Notes under the pieces: model-generated
Told to the model about the DNA's origin: nothing
The model's database searches: none
The model's input: only the letters and a program-made list of their open reading frames with translations
Shown: positions 52,093-61,595 of the stretch, piece after piece
How the letters are laid out: each line of letters begins with the position of its first letter
How positions within the stretch are numbered: the stretch's first letter is position 1
DNA from: Chloroflexota bacterium
GTDB lineage: Bacteria; Chloroflexota; Anaerolineae; Aggregatilineales; Phototrophicaceae
Assembly: GCA_011525385.1 (NCBI GenBank)
Contig: WTGF01000009.1
Location: 22,680 to 86,679, forward strand
DNA: 64,000 bases
Reading direction: 5' to 3'
Translations under genes and position numbers: made by a program

Positions 52093-53871
52093 TCAATCAT
52101 CAGGGATCTCAATATCTTCGACGGCGTTGAAACCGAAACCGTGCTGAATCTGCCCTGGTACGCGAGCGAAAATGCCTTTGCGCGGAAAAGGCGTGCATGG
52201 CAAGGGAATCTGCCAACATTGATGGATATGGCTGTCGGGCACGTTCAGTTGCAATCCGCTGACTGTTTCATAGACTTTAACCGGCGGCAAGGGATGCTTA
52301 TAGAAGCCATCGCCCGGGCCGGCCGCTACCGGGAAATCTTGTTGCGCCACGATCAAATACATGAAATATGCCAGACAAATCCCCAAAACCGCGTAAGTTG
52401 TTGAGACGCGCAAGCGCCATGAGATCCTAGTCCATGACTGCATGGCGAGCAACCATGAAAGCGCAGCGCCGCTCCAAAAGATGTATCGCACGTATTTGAG
52501 GTTTGGCAGACTGACAAACCAGAAGGCAAGCATGATCAGCAGCGGAGCGAAGACCCATAAGCCCAGTCCCGCTCCGCTTACTCCGGCTCGCCTCCGCACT
52601 TGACCGCTCGCATAAAGAAGCAATCCCGACACGGTCAACGCGGCGGGAAGCGCGAAATCCTTCACGTTGCTTCGGATTCCGTCGAACCATGGTCCGACCC
52701 AATCCCAAGAGGCAAGCACAATCTCGGGATCGCCATAACGACGGCGGGTATTGGTCGCCAGTTGTCGTTGCCGATGCGCGATGAGATCGGGCGGTTCCGC
52801 CCAATCGACTTCTATCCTGCCGATGGCATGGGGATAGGCGATATATCCGCTGGTCACAATCCCGCGCAGCATCCAGGGTCCTGCGAAAAAAACCGCAATC
52901 AGTGTGACTGGCAGAGACAGGCGCGTCAATCGGCTAAGGTTTGTCAAGCCGCCTGTCCTGAAGACCAACGCAACTATGGCGAGCCCGGCTACGCCGGCGC
53001 CGAATACCCAAAAGGTCTGTTTGATGGTAAATCCAGCCAGGATAACGATCGACAGACGAAGTACCTGGCGGGAAGCCGCCTCGATGTCTCCACCGGCGTC
53101 TTGCAAGAAGTCCAGCAACCAGATCAAGGCGAGTATGCCTAGCAAATCGACTGTGGCGTCGGTCAGAAAATGCGAAATGCTCCCTCGCCCGACCGCAGAA
53201 AACAAAAAGAACGGCATGATAAGCGTGGCGAAGATCCACGACCAGCGCGCTTGGTCCTCCGCGCGGCATCGGAAAAGTTTCAGGGCTGAGTGAAGTGAAT
53301 ACACCAGCATGACTGTCAGCAGTAGTCCCGTCGCAATATGATACGAGCGCCCCGACCAAATCGATGTATCCAGTAAGGCATGGTACAAGTAGACGGAGTG
53401 ATTGTACGCCAAAGAAGAGAATAAATTGTTTAGCCCGGGAACAATGGGATAGGAATCCATCCACATGACTGCCTGGATATCGCGAAAGCCGGTATCGGAT
53501 TCGTCAGGCATTTCTATGGCGCGGTTCGACATCCACAACAGCGCTACCAGCAGCATCAGCAGAAAAGCGCGTTTTTTCTTCAGTCGCAGAAGCTGAGGGA
53601 TGAACCGCTGGCGATGCTGGTACAAGCTAGTAGCAGCGACAATTGCCAGCAGAATAAGGGCCCGGTCATCGACCGCAAATAGCAAATGCCATAATTGCAG
53701 CGCCGCCAGCGCCAGCGCCCAACCCAGCCAAAAGCTGTCGAACCAAGCGACCCCGGCGCCGAGCCCGTGACCGAGCAGACGCAGCGCCACCAAGCCCAGC
53801 CCGCTGAATAGCAAGAACAGCAGCAGCCAACTGAGCAGGACCATCCCCATCGGATAGATCAATCCAAGCAA
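52093..53871 (-). CDS. Large polytopic membrane protein, LIC_10190-like
   Basis: A 592-residue protein with about twelve or more helices. The early loop DTGFRDIQAVMWMDSYPIVPGLNNLFSSLAYNHSVY (read in parts) strongly resembles the signature loop of LIC_10190-type membrane proteins, a family with a GT-C glycosyltransferase look, in which an acidic residue and the VPGLxN motif lie outside the membrane. A C-terminal extracytoplasmic segment of about 90 residues carries FPVAAGPGDGFYKHPLPP and CWQIPLPCTPFP. TTG at 53871 or ATG at 53850 is the start. Role unverified; transfer of a lipid-linked sugar is plausible. Confidence 0.72.
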   Translation of the reverse strand: MLGLIYPMGMVLLSWLLLFLLFSGLGLVALRLLGHGLGAGVAWFDSFWLGWALALAALQLWHLLFAVDDRALILLAIVAATSLYQHRQRFIPQLLRLKKKRAFLLMLLVALLWMSNRAIEMPDESDTGFRDIQAVMWMDSYPIVPGLNNLFSSLAYNHSVYLYHALLDTSIWSGRSYHIATGLLLTVMLVYSLHSALKLFRCRAEDQARWSWIFATLIMPFFLFSAVGRGSISHFLTDATVDLLGILALIWLLDFLQDAGGDIEAASRQVLRLSIVILAGFTIKQTFWVFGAGVAGLAIVALVFRTGGLTNLSRLTRLSLPVTLIAVFFAGPWMLRGIVTSGYIAYPHAIGRIEVDWAEPPDLIAHRQRQLATNTRRRYGDPEIVLASWDWVGPWFDGIRSNVKDFALPAALTVSGLLLYASGQVRRRAGVSGAGLGLWVFAPLLIMLAFWFVSLPNLKYVRYIFWSGAALSWLLAMQSWTRISWRLRVSTTYAVLGICLAYFMYLIVAQQDFPVAAGPGDGFYKHPLPPVKVYETVSGLQLNVPDSHIHQCWQIPLPCTPFPRKGIFARVPGQIQHGFGFNAVEDIEIPDD

Positions 53872-54088
53872 TTGCTTTCGTCCCTTACTCTGGACACAAG
53901 GTGATGCGCATGTCGTACCGGCAGAGAATTATAATGAGAGAAAACCAATAAGGCGATAACTATATCATCTTCAGGCAGACAACCGGCAATATCCCGCGTT
54001 TCATAGGATCTACGCTTTGAATTGGTTCGCCGCCACCCAATGGCTATGCTAAACTACGCTAGAGATAGCAATTCAACCTGTGAAATCA

Positions 54089-55549
54089 ATGACAGATTCT
54101 GAGTTCATTTGGGGCGGAGAAGGCCCGCGCTTGGCCTTTGTTGATTCCGCCAACACTGTCCAGATCGCGGAGAATATGGTCGCTTTTGCCAATACTGAGG
54201 GCGGCGTTATTGTTGTCGGCGTGCAATCCGACGGCAATTCCGGTCCCGCCCCGCCCGAGGTCTCGGAAATTGACCGTGTACTCAAACTGGCAGACGAGCT
54301 CTACAACCCTCCTGTCGTCACCGAGAAACTAGAACAGATACACTTCCAGACTATCGAAGACAGGCCTGATCCGCCATCAAATCCCGAAGCAACCGAACGT
54401 CGTATTCAACTAAAAAAAGCGGCCAGAAAACTTCCAGCCTACGCCATTCGCGTTCCCAGGAGCACCGAGTTACATGCGCTTTCTGATGGTCGCGTACTGA
54501 TCAGGAGTGGCAAGGTAAATCGGCCGCTGGGCGGGCAAGAGATCCTGCGATTGGCGAGCGCGAAGAACACCGGTGACTTCGAGGGGGAAGCAGTCCCGGG
54601 CGCCGCGGTTGACGATTTTAGCCGCGAGATGATCGACGAATACTTGGAAAAGCGAGCCGAACGCACGAAACGCCCTTACGACGGCGAAATCAACAATCTC
54701 TTAGCCGAGGTCGGCGCGATAACAGCGGATGGCAAGCCAACCGTTTGTGGTTTGTTGCTGTTTAGCGAATATCCGCAGAAATGGTTGCCGCAAAGCGGTG
54801 TTGTCTTCGCCAAGTTTGTGGGAACCACGCCACGCGGCGACAGTGGCCTGGCCGGCTATACGCGGCGAGAAGAGCTAACTGGTCCGGTCCCGCGCTTGAT
54901 AGAAGCAACCTGGAACCTGGTCTGGAGCGAAATGGCGGTCAGCGCCGTCGTTAAAGGACTCGAGCGCGAAGAGACCTTTGAATATCCACAATTCGCGGTG
55001 CGCGAAGCTCTTGTTAACGCCATGTGCCACCGTGACTATCGCTTGCGTGGCCGGCGCATTGAAGTTCGCATGTTTTCTGACCGGCTCGAGGTGATTTCCC
55101 CGGGCGGTCTGCCGGGTTTTATCACCGTTGAGAATATCAAAGACGAGCACTTTTCACGCAATCCCAGACTGGTGGGCGGGCTATTCCAATGGGGATACAT
55201 TGAAGAATTGGGCTTGGGCATTGACCGTATGATCGAGGTGATGGAGCAAGCTGGACATTCGCCGCCCAAATTCGATGCGCGCCCTTACAGCTTTGCGCTG
55301 GCGCTGCATAACGAGCGCAAGAAACCAAAGCCGCCCGAATGGTCTCGCGACACCAATCATCGGCAAGCGCGCGCTCTGCAGTATATTCGCGAGAATGGTT
55401 CGATCACCAACCGAGAATTCCGTGGATTGATCAATGCTGTCTCAGCCGAGACTTTGCGTCTTGATCTGGTTGATATGGTGGACAAGGGAATTCTCAACAA
55501 GATAGGCGCCAAAAAGGGCACCTACTATGTGCTCAGGGAAAAGCGCTAA
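54089..55549 (+). CDS. Schlafen/AlbA_2 domain ATPase, putative transcriptional regulator
   Basis: A 486-residue protein of the widespread AlbA_2-HATPase type. The N-terminal AlbA_2 (Schlafen) domain (about 5-155) has ENMVAFANTEGGVIVVGV, then a helical linker, and a RecG-like HATPase_c_4 domain (about 270-390) with YPQFAVREALVNAMCHRDY, RLEVISPGGLPG, NPRLVGGLFQWGYIEELGLGIDRM. A short winged-helix-like C-terminus (RALQYIRENGSITNREF) suggests DNA binding. Relatives occur as regulators and near defence systems; here it stands alone. ATG at 54089 is preferred over GTG at 54080. Confidence 0.85.
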   Translation: MTDSEFIWGGEGPRLAFVDSANTVQIAENMVAFANTEGGVIVVGVQSDGNSGPAPPEVSEIDRVLKLADELYNPPVVTEKLEQIHFQTIEDRPDPPSNPEATERRIQLKKAARKLPAYAIRVPRSTELHALSDGRVLIRSGKVNRPLGGQEILRLASAKNTGDFEGEAVPGAAVDDFSREMIDEYLEKRAERTKRPYDGEINNLLAEVGAITADGKPTVCGLLLFSEYPQKWLPQSGVVFAKFVGTTPRGDSGLAGYTRREELTGPVPRLIEATWNLVWSEMAVSAVVKGLEREETFEYPQFAVREALVNAMCHRDYRLRGRRIEVRMFSDRLEVISPGGLPGFITVENIKDEHFSRNPRLVGGLFQWGYIEELGLGIDRMIEVMEQAGHSPPKFDARPYSFALALHNERKKPKPPEWSRDTNHRQARALQYIRENGSITNREFRGLINAVSAETLRLDLVDMVDKGILNKIGAKKGTYYVLREKR

Positions 55550-55620
55550 CCCGACGCAAAAGATGGACCGATTGCATCGAGTCCCCTATCATTCCAAGAC
55601 CTAGTTGATTTGGGAATGGA

Positions 55621-55965
55621 TTATCGGCGTTCCTTGAGGCGTGCCGACTTGCCTCGCCTCTCGCGCAGGTAATAGAGTTGCGCTCGACGCACTTTGGCGC
55701 GTCGCAAAATTTCTACTTTTTCTACGCGCGGACTGCGGAGCAGGAAAGTTCTCTCCACACCTACACCGTGGCTGGCAATCCGTCGGACGGTAAAGTTCGC
55801 CTCGTTGCCGCCCTTGCGGGCGCGAATAACAACGCCTTGAAATACCTGAACGCGTTCGCGGCTGCCCTCCACGATGCGCACATGAACCTTGACCGTATCA
55901 CCTGATTCGATCTCCGGATGTTTGTGATTCTCGGCGACCAAGGTACGCATGAGTTCTTGGCTCAT
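55621..55965 (-). CDS. rplS: 50S ribosomal protein L19
   Basis: L19 sits at the 30S-50S interface. The pattern [74 protein letters not shown] is unmistakable (quoted in parts). ATG at 55965 gives 114 residues and follows GGAAGGAAG; an upstream in-frame start at 56007 would add 14 residues. It is alone; the usual rimM/trmD neighbours are absent. Confidence 0.96.
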   Translation of the reverse strand: MSQELMRTLVAENHKHPEIESGDTVKVHVRIVEGSRERVQVFQGVVIRARKGGNEANFTVRRIASHGVGVERTFLLRSPRVEKVEILRRAKVRRAQLYYLRERRGKSARLKERR

Positions 55966-56027
55966 GGCTGGCTTCCTTCCATAAAAATACGCCCGCAGGC
56001 GTAGCAAAGACGTATAGAACAGCGAAG

Positions 56028-56057
56028 ATTATATCACAGCAAAACTTAACGTATCAA
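56028..56057 (-). promoter_or_regulatory. Promoter of rplS
   Basis: On the minus strand TTGATA (-35, five of six to consensus), an 18-base spacer and TGATATAAT (extended -10). The leader to the ATG is about 56 bases. Confidence 0.7.
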
Positions 56058-56171
56058 GGGCCAGCCGCGCCCAGTGTTTTGAAGGCTTTAGCAAGCAGTT
56101 ACCGCGCTGAATTTTTCACGGTTAGTCGAGACGTCGCCGGACTTGCCGGGATATAGCAGCGGTCAATGACC

Positions 56172-57095
56172 TTAGGGAATCAGCAACTCGTCTCCCGCTT
56201 TCACATCGTCCACATCAGCAATGTTGTTCAACGAAGCCAGTGCATCTATGGACGTGCCGAACTGCAAAGCGATGCCGAGCAAGGTATCATTTCGCTGCAC
56301 TGTGTAGCTGCGTCCTGGCGTCGCAATCGCAGACTGCGCGCTGAATTCGTCGGCAGCGCCAGCTTGCGCATTGCTCAATATGGCGTCCTGAGCCTGTTGC
56401 ACCAATGCGCTGAAGTCTTCTTCGTCTTCCGCTTCCGTTATCTCGACTTCTTCCGAAACAGCGGTCGCTTCGATGGCGCTGGGATCCGAAGTCGAGGGCG
56501 GCGCCGATGTTGGAGGCGGCGCGAAACCAGCCGTACCGCAGCCAGGAATCGTAATGCGCTGCCCAACCGCTATGCGGTCGGGATTGTCAATTTCGCTGGC
56601 GGCAGCGATCTCATCCACCGTTGAACCATAAGCCAGGGACAACATGAACAAGGTCTCGCCGGCGCGGATCTCGTGTATGCAGTCTTCGCCTGGCGGCACC
56701 GTTACACGAACCAGTGGAATTGACGTGGCTCGAACGTCGGTCGCATCATCAACGGCGTCGGTAGTATCCGATCCTTCAATGTTTTCAATCAAAAGCGCAG
56801 TTGCTTCCAGTTCCGCAGCCTCGGTCAGACGCGAAATGAGCGCGGTTGCAGTCAAAGCGAATGTATCGGGAGGCTCCTCGGTGAAGATTTCTTCGAGCAA
56901 CTCGGCAGTAAGCGTTGGTTCCGGCACTTCAGTGTCGACAGCCGTCGGCGACGCAACCTCGCGAGCGACCGGTTGACTATTAATAACTTCGCTAGCGTCG
57001 CGGAAGCATGCTGTCGCCAGTAGACACAGCAACGCGCATATCAGCAACAACGATATACGCCGGCGTACCGCGTGATCACTTTGCCTATAGGTCAT
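56172..57095 (-). CDS. LysM lipoprotein with two LysM domains
   Basis: A 307-residue lipoprotein: signal peptide ending in the lipobox LLATAC (Cys30), a long Thr/Glu/Pro-rich linker, LysM 1 (about 141-187: HEIRAGETLFMLSLAYGST), another acidic linker and LysM 2 (about 264-307: YTVQRNDTLLGIALQFGTS, ending LLIP). LysM binds peptidoglycan or chitin-like glycans. It probably sits on the outer leaflet of the membrane and tethers to the wall. No enzymatic domain is visible. The final domain ends flush with the stop. Confidence 0.9.
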   Translation of the reverse strand: MTYRQSDHAVRRRISLLLICALLCLLATACFRDASEVINSQPVAREVASPTAVDTEVPEPTLTAELLEEIFTEEPPDTFALTATALISRLTEAAELEATALLIENIEGSDTTDAVDDATDVRATSIPLVRVTVPPGEDCIHEIRAGETLFMLSLAYGSTVDEIAAASEIDNPDRIAVGQRITIPGCGTAGFAPPPTSAPPSTSDPSAIEATAVSEEVEITEAEDEEDFSALVQQAQDAILSNAQAGAADEFSAQSAIATPGRSYTVQRNDTLLGIALQFGTSIDALASLNNIADVDDVKAGDELLIP

Positions 57096-57137
57096 AGACA
57101 GACCGTCCCATTCAAGACAGGTTGATGGCTTATATTC

Positions 57138-57166
57138 ATTATAGTGAAGGGCCGAAAATCGGACAA
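57138..57166 (-). promoter_or_regulatory. Promoter of the LysM lipoprotein gene
   Basis: On the minus strand TTGTCC, a 17-base spacer and TATAAT, about 42 bases before the ATG at 57095. The -10 is consensus and the -35 matches at four of six. Confidence 0.55.
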
Positions 57167-57233
57167 TCAGATCTGCAAGCAGGTTTGGAAAGCGAAGGCG
57201 GTCTATAGTCTGAAGCAGTCAGGCAACAGCAGT

Positions 57234-58052
57234 CTAGCTTATCACCCCGGTCGCAGCCCCCGCCAAGATCACTAGACCGACAACGATACGATAGTAACCG
57301 AAGACGACGAAACTGTTTCTTGAAACGAACTTGAGCAGCCAATCTATCGTGAACCAGGCGACGATTCCCGAGAGTGCCGCGCCAAGCAGCAACAGCGCGA
57401 GGCCGTCTTGCGGCAAACTTGCCAACGAGGTCGCCAATTTGTAAAGCGTCGCGCCACCGAGCACCGGGATCGCGAGGAAAAAAGAAAACTCCGTGGCGAT
57501 GCGGCGGTTCATGCCCGCCAACATCCCACCGACAATCGTCGCCCCAGACCGAGACATGCCCGGTACCAAGGCCAAAACTTGTACGATGCCAACAATGATC
57601 GCTTGTCTTGTCGTAACTTGCGTTAATTGCGCGGCATCTTCAACAGCTGGACGATAAAATCGGGGCGAGCGCTCGACCAGCAAGAATGCCACGCCGCCAA
57701 AGATCAGAGAACCCGCGACGACGGCGGGAGAGAATAGCAATGTCACAATTTGCTCGTCGAAAATGAACCCGACCACAGCGGCCGGAATCAACGCGAGAAA
57801 TATCAACAGCCAAAAGCGCCTGATGTCTGGCTCCGAGTGTAGACTGGTCAAATGCGAGAGCAAGGTCTGGCGATAATAGACTACAACCGCTACCGCCGCG
57901 CCAAATTGGATGAACACCTCGAATACCGCGCCCATGACGTCAAACTGCAGGATCGCAGCGCCGACAACAAGGTGACCCGTGGAGGAAATGGGCAAAAATT
58001 CGGTTATACCTTCGATCAACGACAGGACAACAACTTTGACAATGTCAGCCAT
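57234..58052 (-). CDS. uppP: Undecaprenyl-diphosphatase UppP (BacA)
   Basis: Dephosphorylates undecaprenyl pyrophosphate for reuse as the wall lipid carrier and gives bacitracin tolerance. A 272-residue membrane protein with EGITEFLPISSTGHLV near the N-terminus and ALVPGMSRSGATIVGGMLAG, the two catalytic motifs of BacA. Start ATG 58052. Directly upstream is a copy of the dispersed repeat in the same orientation. Confidence 0.96.
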   Translation of the reverse strand: MADIVKVVVLSLIEGITEFLPISSTGHLVVGAAILQFDVMGAVFEVFIQFGAAVAVVVYYRQTLLSHLTSLHSEPDIRRFWLLIFLALIPAAVVGFIFDEQIVTLLFSPAVVAGSLIFGGVAFLLVERSPRFYRPAVEDAAQLTQVTTRQAIIVGIVQVLALVPGMSRSGATIVGGMLAGMNRRIATEFSFFLAIPVLGGATLYKLATSLASLPQDGLALLLLGAALSGIVAWFTIDWLLKFVSRNSFVVFGYYRIVVGLVILAGAATGVIS

Positions 58053-58067
58053 ATTTCCTCTATCGGA

Positions 58068-58148
58068 AGCCGCTCGGCGCGTATCCGGCGAAAAGAACTA
58101 CCGCGCTCGCGCAAAATAGTAAGCCTGCTTCTCGAATGAGTATCGCAG
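58068..58148 (-). repeat. Dispersed structured intergenic repeat, copy E (diverged)
   Basis: On the minus strand it reads from CTGCGATACTC through GCAGGCTTACTATTTTGCG, GAGCGCGGTAGTTC and CGCCGGATACGCGCCGAGCGGCTTCC. The 3' half is well conserved (GCGCGGTA/TACGCGC stem), while the 5' half has lost the AATAAACC arm. Confidence 0.72.
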
Positions 58149-58190
58149 TTCACATAAGCACGTAGATGCGCAGAGCATGAATCTAAGCTA

Positions 58191-58586
58191 TTATCCGCTA
58201 GCGAACAAACGCTGTCCGAACAGGATCCCGAAGGCTACTCCCGCAAGACACAAGCCATTATTGAGCGCGACATTCAATAGAAATGCGGTTGTTCCTTGAC
58301 TCTCCCACAAGCTGAAACTTTCGTTTGCGAATGTCGAAAAGGTGGTAAAAGCGCCGAAGAATCCCGCGCCGACCAGCAGGCGCAATTGCGGCGACAGCCC
58401 GGTCCGCGCTGCGAACCATGCCCCAAATAGCGCCAAAGCAAATGAGCCGAGTATGTTCACCAGCAAGGTCCCGAAGGGGAAAAGGCCCCATCGCGCCTGC
58501 ATAAGTCCATCCGCCCAAATCGTCAACAGATAGCGGGCGTTGGCGCCAAGGAAACCCCCTACGCCGACATAGATCAAAGTGTCCAT
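58191..58586 (-). CDS. crcB: Fluoride efflux channel CrcB/Fluc
   Basis: A 131-residue four-helix membrane protein. GGFLGANARYLLTIW, GTLLVNILGSFALALF and GFFGAFTTFSTFANES are the Fluc hallmarks, including the Asn and Phe residues lining the fluoride pores. It works as a dual-topology homodimer; only one copy is present here. No fluoride riboswitch is recognisable upstream. Confidence 0.94.
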   Translation of the reverse strand: MDTLIYVGVGGFLGANARYLLTIWADGLMQARWGLFPFGTLLVNILGSFALALFGAWFAARTGLSPQLRLLVGAGFFGAFTTFSTFANESFSLWESQGTTAFLLNVALNNGLCLAGVAFGILFGQRLFASG

Positions 58587-58615
58587 CGCTCTGTCCTTGT
58601 GTTCACAGGTTCATC

Positions 58616-58804
58616 CTATGCCAGAGGCAGACGGCTGTCAATCAAATGCGAGGCCAATCTCTCGCCCATCATTTCAATGGTTGCAACGAGGGCCAAGTGC
58701 ATCGTGCAACCTGACATATCCTGCAGTACACTAGACGCTGTTTTGGCAAGCGCTTTTGTCCGAAGCGCCTTGGTTTGAACTACCGCCTGATAAAGGTTGC
58801 TCAT
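58616..58804 (-). CDS. Possible small protein upstream of crcB
   Basis: A 62-residue frame starting at ATG 58804 with a helical, non-repetitive composition (QTKALRTKALAKTASSVL, IEMMGERLASHLIDSRL) and no rare-codon clusters. Its stop is 30 bases before crcB, so it could be co-transcribed. It overlaps the divergent MFS start by two bases and lacks a recognisable ribosome-binding site, so it may be chance. Confidence 0.35.
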   Translation of the reverse strand: MSNLYQAVVQTKALRTKALAKTASSVLQDMSGCTMHLALVATIEMMGERLASHLIDSRLPLA

Positions 58805-60101
58805 GCAATACATCAAGCTGATACGCGGGAATCGCGATTTCACCAAACTATGGCTGGCGCAGGTCGTCAGCCTGCTGGGCGACTGGTTCAACACGATCGT
58901 CATCTCGGCCATGATTGTTCAGTATACGGATGGGACCGGCTATCAAGGCATCGCTGTCAGCGCATTCTTGATCGCGCGTATGATACCGCCCTTGCTGATG
59001 CGGCCCCTGGCAGGCGTCCTGGCTGACCGCTTCGACCGCAAACGGCTGCTGATTATCAGTGACGTTCTGCGCGCCCTAGCGGTGCTCGGACTGCTAATTA
59101 CGACGCAAGGACCGGAATATCTGCCGCTCATTTATGTATTCACAATCATCCAGTTCCTCGTATCGTCAATTTTCGAACCTGCTCGCAACGCTATCATGCC
59201 AAGTGTTCTCTACCGTCACCAACTGGTGATCGGGAATACATTGAGCAGCATCACCTGGTCCGCCATGTTGGCTATTGGCGCCATTTGCGGCGGCATCGTT
59301 GCCGAAATCTTCGGCATACGCGCGGCATTACTCATTGACGCGCTAACATTTGTGGTTTCGGCCTTGTTAGTCATGACCGTCGTCATACCTCTTGTACCCA
59401 GATCTGAAATCGGCCAGGAACAGCGAAGAAAACTGGACAAGTCCAAGCGCAGTTTTGCCGACGGAATACGCCACTTGCGGGAGCGCCCGGGCACAGCCGC
59501 CGCGCTCTTCGTCAAGAGCGCGCAGAGCTTGACGAGTTCCGACGCCCTGTTGATCATCTACGGTACGCAAGTCTTTGTAGTCGGCGACCAAGGCATCACA
59601 TCCATGGCGATCCTGTGGGCGGCTTTTGGCGCCGGCGCCATCATAGGACCCTTGCTCACCAACCGCTTTAGCGATGATTCCGTGAAGCGCCTCCGCCGTT
59701 TGATTAGCGTCGGCTTTGTCATGATCGCCCTGGGCTGGTTGCTTTGGGGCATGTCGCCTTCGCTGGAGATCCTGGCGCTGGCGGTAGTCGTGCGCTCGAT
59801 GGGTGGCTCCGTGAATTGGACTTACAGTTCAGTGATCATTCAGCAGATCGTGCCGGACGAGTACCTGGGACGCATGTTCTCGCTGGATTTCGCCGGCTTC
59901 GAGTTGGTACAAAGCGTTGGCATCGTCTTGGTCGGCGTCTTGATAGATGCGGTGGGAACAGGCAGTATTCACGTGATCGTCTACGCCTCGGCGCTTATCG
60001 CCCTGATTCCTCTAGTGGCATGGATCTGGATCATCACGAGACTTGAAGCCAGGGAATCGCGCGAAGTATTGTCGGCGCCCGAATTCGCCGCAGGAGGATA
60101 A
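58803..60101 (+). CDS. MFS transporter (MFS_3/EntS-like)
   Basis: A 432-residue transporter with twelve helices. FTKLWLAQVVSLLGDWFNTI and RPLAGVLADRFDRKRLLIISD (MFS signature loop between helices 2 and 3) and SSIFEPARNAIMPS identify the MFS_3 group of exporters (EntS-like siderophore or drug efflux). Substrate unknown. ATG 58803 is preferred over TTG 58797. Its stop is one base before the next gene, whose ribosome-binding site AGGAGG lies inside it. Confidence 0.9.
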   Translation: MQYIKLIRGNRDFTKLWLAQVVSLLGDWFNTIVISAMIVQYTDGTGYQGIAVSAFLIARMIPPLLMRPLAGVLADRFDRKRLLIISDVLRALAVLGLLITTQGPEYLPLIYVFTIIQFLVSSIFEPARNAIMPSVLYRHQLVIGNTLSSITWSAMLAIGAICGGIVAEIFGIRAALLIDALTFVVSALLVMTVVIPLVPRSEIGQEQRRKLDKSKRSFADGIRHLRERPGTAAALFVKSAQSLTSSDALLIIYGTQVFVVGDQGITSMAILWAAFGAGAIIGPLLTNRFSDDSVKRLRRLISVGFVMIALGWLLWGMSPSLEILALAVVVRSMGGSVNWTYSSVIIQQIVPDEYLGRMFSLDFAGFELVQSVGIVLVGVLIDAVGTGSIHVIVYASALIALIPLVAWIWIITRLEARESREVLSAPEFAAGG

Positions 60102-60102
60102 T

Positions 60103-60804
60103 ATGCCCAGTTTTCGATACGATACGAAGATCATCCAAAACTACCCCAATTTAAGAGCCGGCGTGATTGTGGCGAGCCGCATGAGCAATGCGCCGACCTC
60201 GCCCGAACTGCTGGAAGCCTATCTGGCAGAGCAAGAAACAGTCAAAACCAGGATTGGCTCGACCCCTCTGAGCGAACTGGCATCGCTCGGCGCCTGGCGA
60301 CGAGCCATCAGCGCCTTTGGCGTTTCGCCGACCAAATATCGCAGCGCAGCCGAGGCGCTGTTGCGCCGTCTGACCAAGAAGGGCGATATCCCGAGCATAA
60401 ACACGCTTGTCGATATCGGCAACCTGGTCAGCATACGTTACGGCTTGCCCGTCGCCATTTTTGATAGGCGCGAGATTCAAGGCGCGATCACCGTTCATTA
60501 TGCCGATGGCAGCGAGACATACATGGAACTGGGAAGCGACGAGATCATGCATCCCGAAGTTGGGGAAGTCATCTTTTCCGATGAAAAACAGATGGTGGTC
60601 GCCAGACGCTGGTGCTGGCGACAAAGCGCGACCAGCGCGGCCAATGCCTCAACCCGTAATGCCGTCATCACGGTTGAGGCGCATCATGAGAACGGTAAAG
60701 CCGATATCGAGAATGCCCTGAGCGACTTGCTCGAATTGCTACGCGCCCACGCCGGCGGCGATTTCAATGCGGCTGTCTTGAAGCCCGATAGTCCAGCGAT
60801 CTAG
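60103..60804 (+). CDS. B3/B4 tRNA-binding domain protein
   Basis: A 233-residue stand-alone B3/4 domain like that in the beta subunit of phenylalanyl-tRNA synthetase. LGAWRRAISAFGVSPTKYRSAAEALLRR, SINTLVDIGNLVSIRYGLPVAIFD and GEVIFSDEKQMVVARRWCWRQS (in parts) are typical. Such free-standing domains may edit mischarged tRNA or have other roles. ATG at 60103 follows AGGAGG. The stop overlaps that of the convergent methyltransferase by four bases. Confidence 0.87.
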   Translation: MPSFRYDTKIIQNYPNLRAGVIVASRMSNAPTSPELLEAYLAEQETVKTRIGSTPLSELASLGAWRRAISAFGVSPTKYRSAAEALLRRLTKKGDIPSINTLVDIGNLVSIRYGLPVAIFDRREIQGAITVHYADGSETYMELGSDEIMHPEVGEVIFSDEKQMVVARRWCWRQSATSAANASTRNAVITVEAHHENGKADIENALSDLLELLRAHAGGDFNAAVLKPDSPAI

Positions 60805-61595
60805 GCCAGGCGCAGCCGCGCGCTCAATACCGGTGGAATCTGCCACATCCCGGTCCAGCTCAGTTCCGGCCCCAGGTCGGCGTCCTCGGGTGAGAAGGCC
60901 GGTTCCAACAATCCATCCAGCAAGAAGCCGGCCTCAAAAGCCTCTTGAAACAGCGCCGAAAGCGGGCGATGGTAGTAGTAATGCGGCGCCGGCTCGCCCG
61001 GCGCGCCCGAACCCTTCACCGGGGGCAGGTCGAGGTAGGCAAGAATCTTTACACCGGCAACCCTAGTCACGACGCCGTCTCGATCTTGTTTTTCCTGGAA
61101 GAAAACGGGATTGTTGGAATTGAAGGACGGGTGCATGGTGGCAAATACGAACCTGCCCTCGGCGCGCAGCAATTCTGACGCAGCTTCAAAAAGAGGCGCG
61201 ACAATCGGAATATCCATCAAGGTCATCGAGCAAACAATCGCGTCGAAATGCGCAGTCCCTAGCGAAAGCAGCGCATCTTTGTCGGTAGCGTCGACGATGC
61301 GATAGTCAATGTCCGAAGCAAATCCTCGTCCTTTTGCCAATCGAATCATCTCTTCGCTGAAATCTAGAGCGGTTATGTTTGCGCCCTTCCCCGCCAAGCG
61401 CCGGGCCAAGGCGCCATTCCCACAACCCACATCCAGAACCCTTTCGCCGTTCTGCAAGGCCAGAAGTTGCAGGATCGACGGTTCAACCAGGCGCCGATGG
61501 AAGAGATTGCCCTCGTCGCCATGGAGTTCGTCCCAGAAGCGCGCTTTGCGATTCCAAAGTTCGCGACCCTCTTTATTCAGTTGCCTCGTTTCCAA
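60801..61595 (-). CDS. SAM-dependent methyltransferase
   Basis: A 264-residue class I methyltransferase. Motif I VLDVGCGNGALARRLA, acidic TALDFSEEMIRLAKGRG, RIVDATDKDALL and the post-III segment SELLRAEGRFVFATMHPSF are clear. The C-terminal PHYYYHRPLSALFQEAFEAGF resembles ubiquinone/menaquinone-type and small-molecule methyltransferases; substrate unknown. Start ATG 61595. Confidence 0.87.
   Translation of the reverse strand: METRQLNKEGRELWNRKARFWDELHGDEGNLFHRRLVEPSILQLLALQNGERVLDVGCGNGALARRLAGKGANITALDFSEEMIRLAKGRGFASDIDYRIVDATDKDALLSLGTAHFDAIVCSMTLMDIPIVAPLFEAASELLRAEGRFVFATMHPSFNSNNPVFFQEKQDRDGVVTRVAGVKILAYLDLPPVKGSGAPGEPAPHYYYHRPLSALFQEAFEAGFLLDGLLEPAFSPEDADLGPELSWTGMWQIPPVLSARLRLA

Noticed and set aside
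58587..58800. Fluoride riboswitch upstream of crcB
   Set aside because: I could not find the conserved GGCGATGG-type core or pseudoknot pattern on the minus strand.
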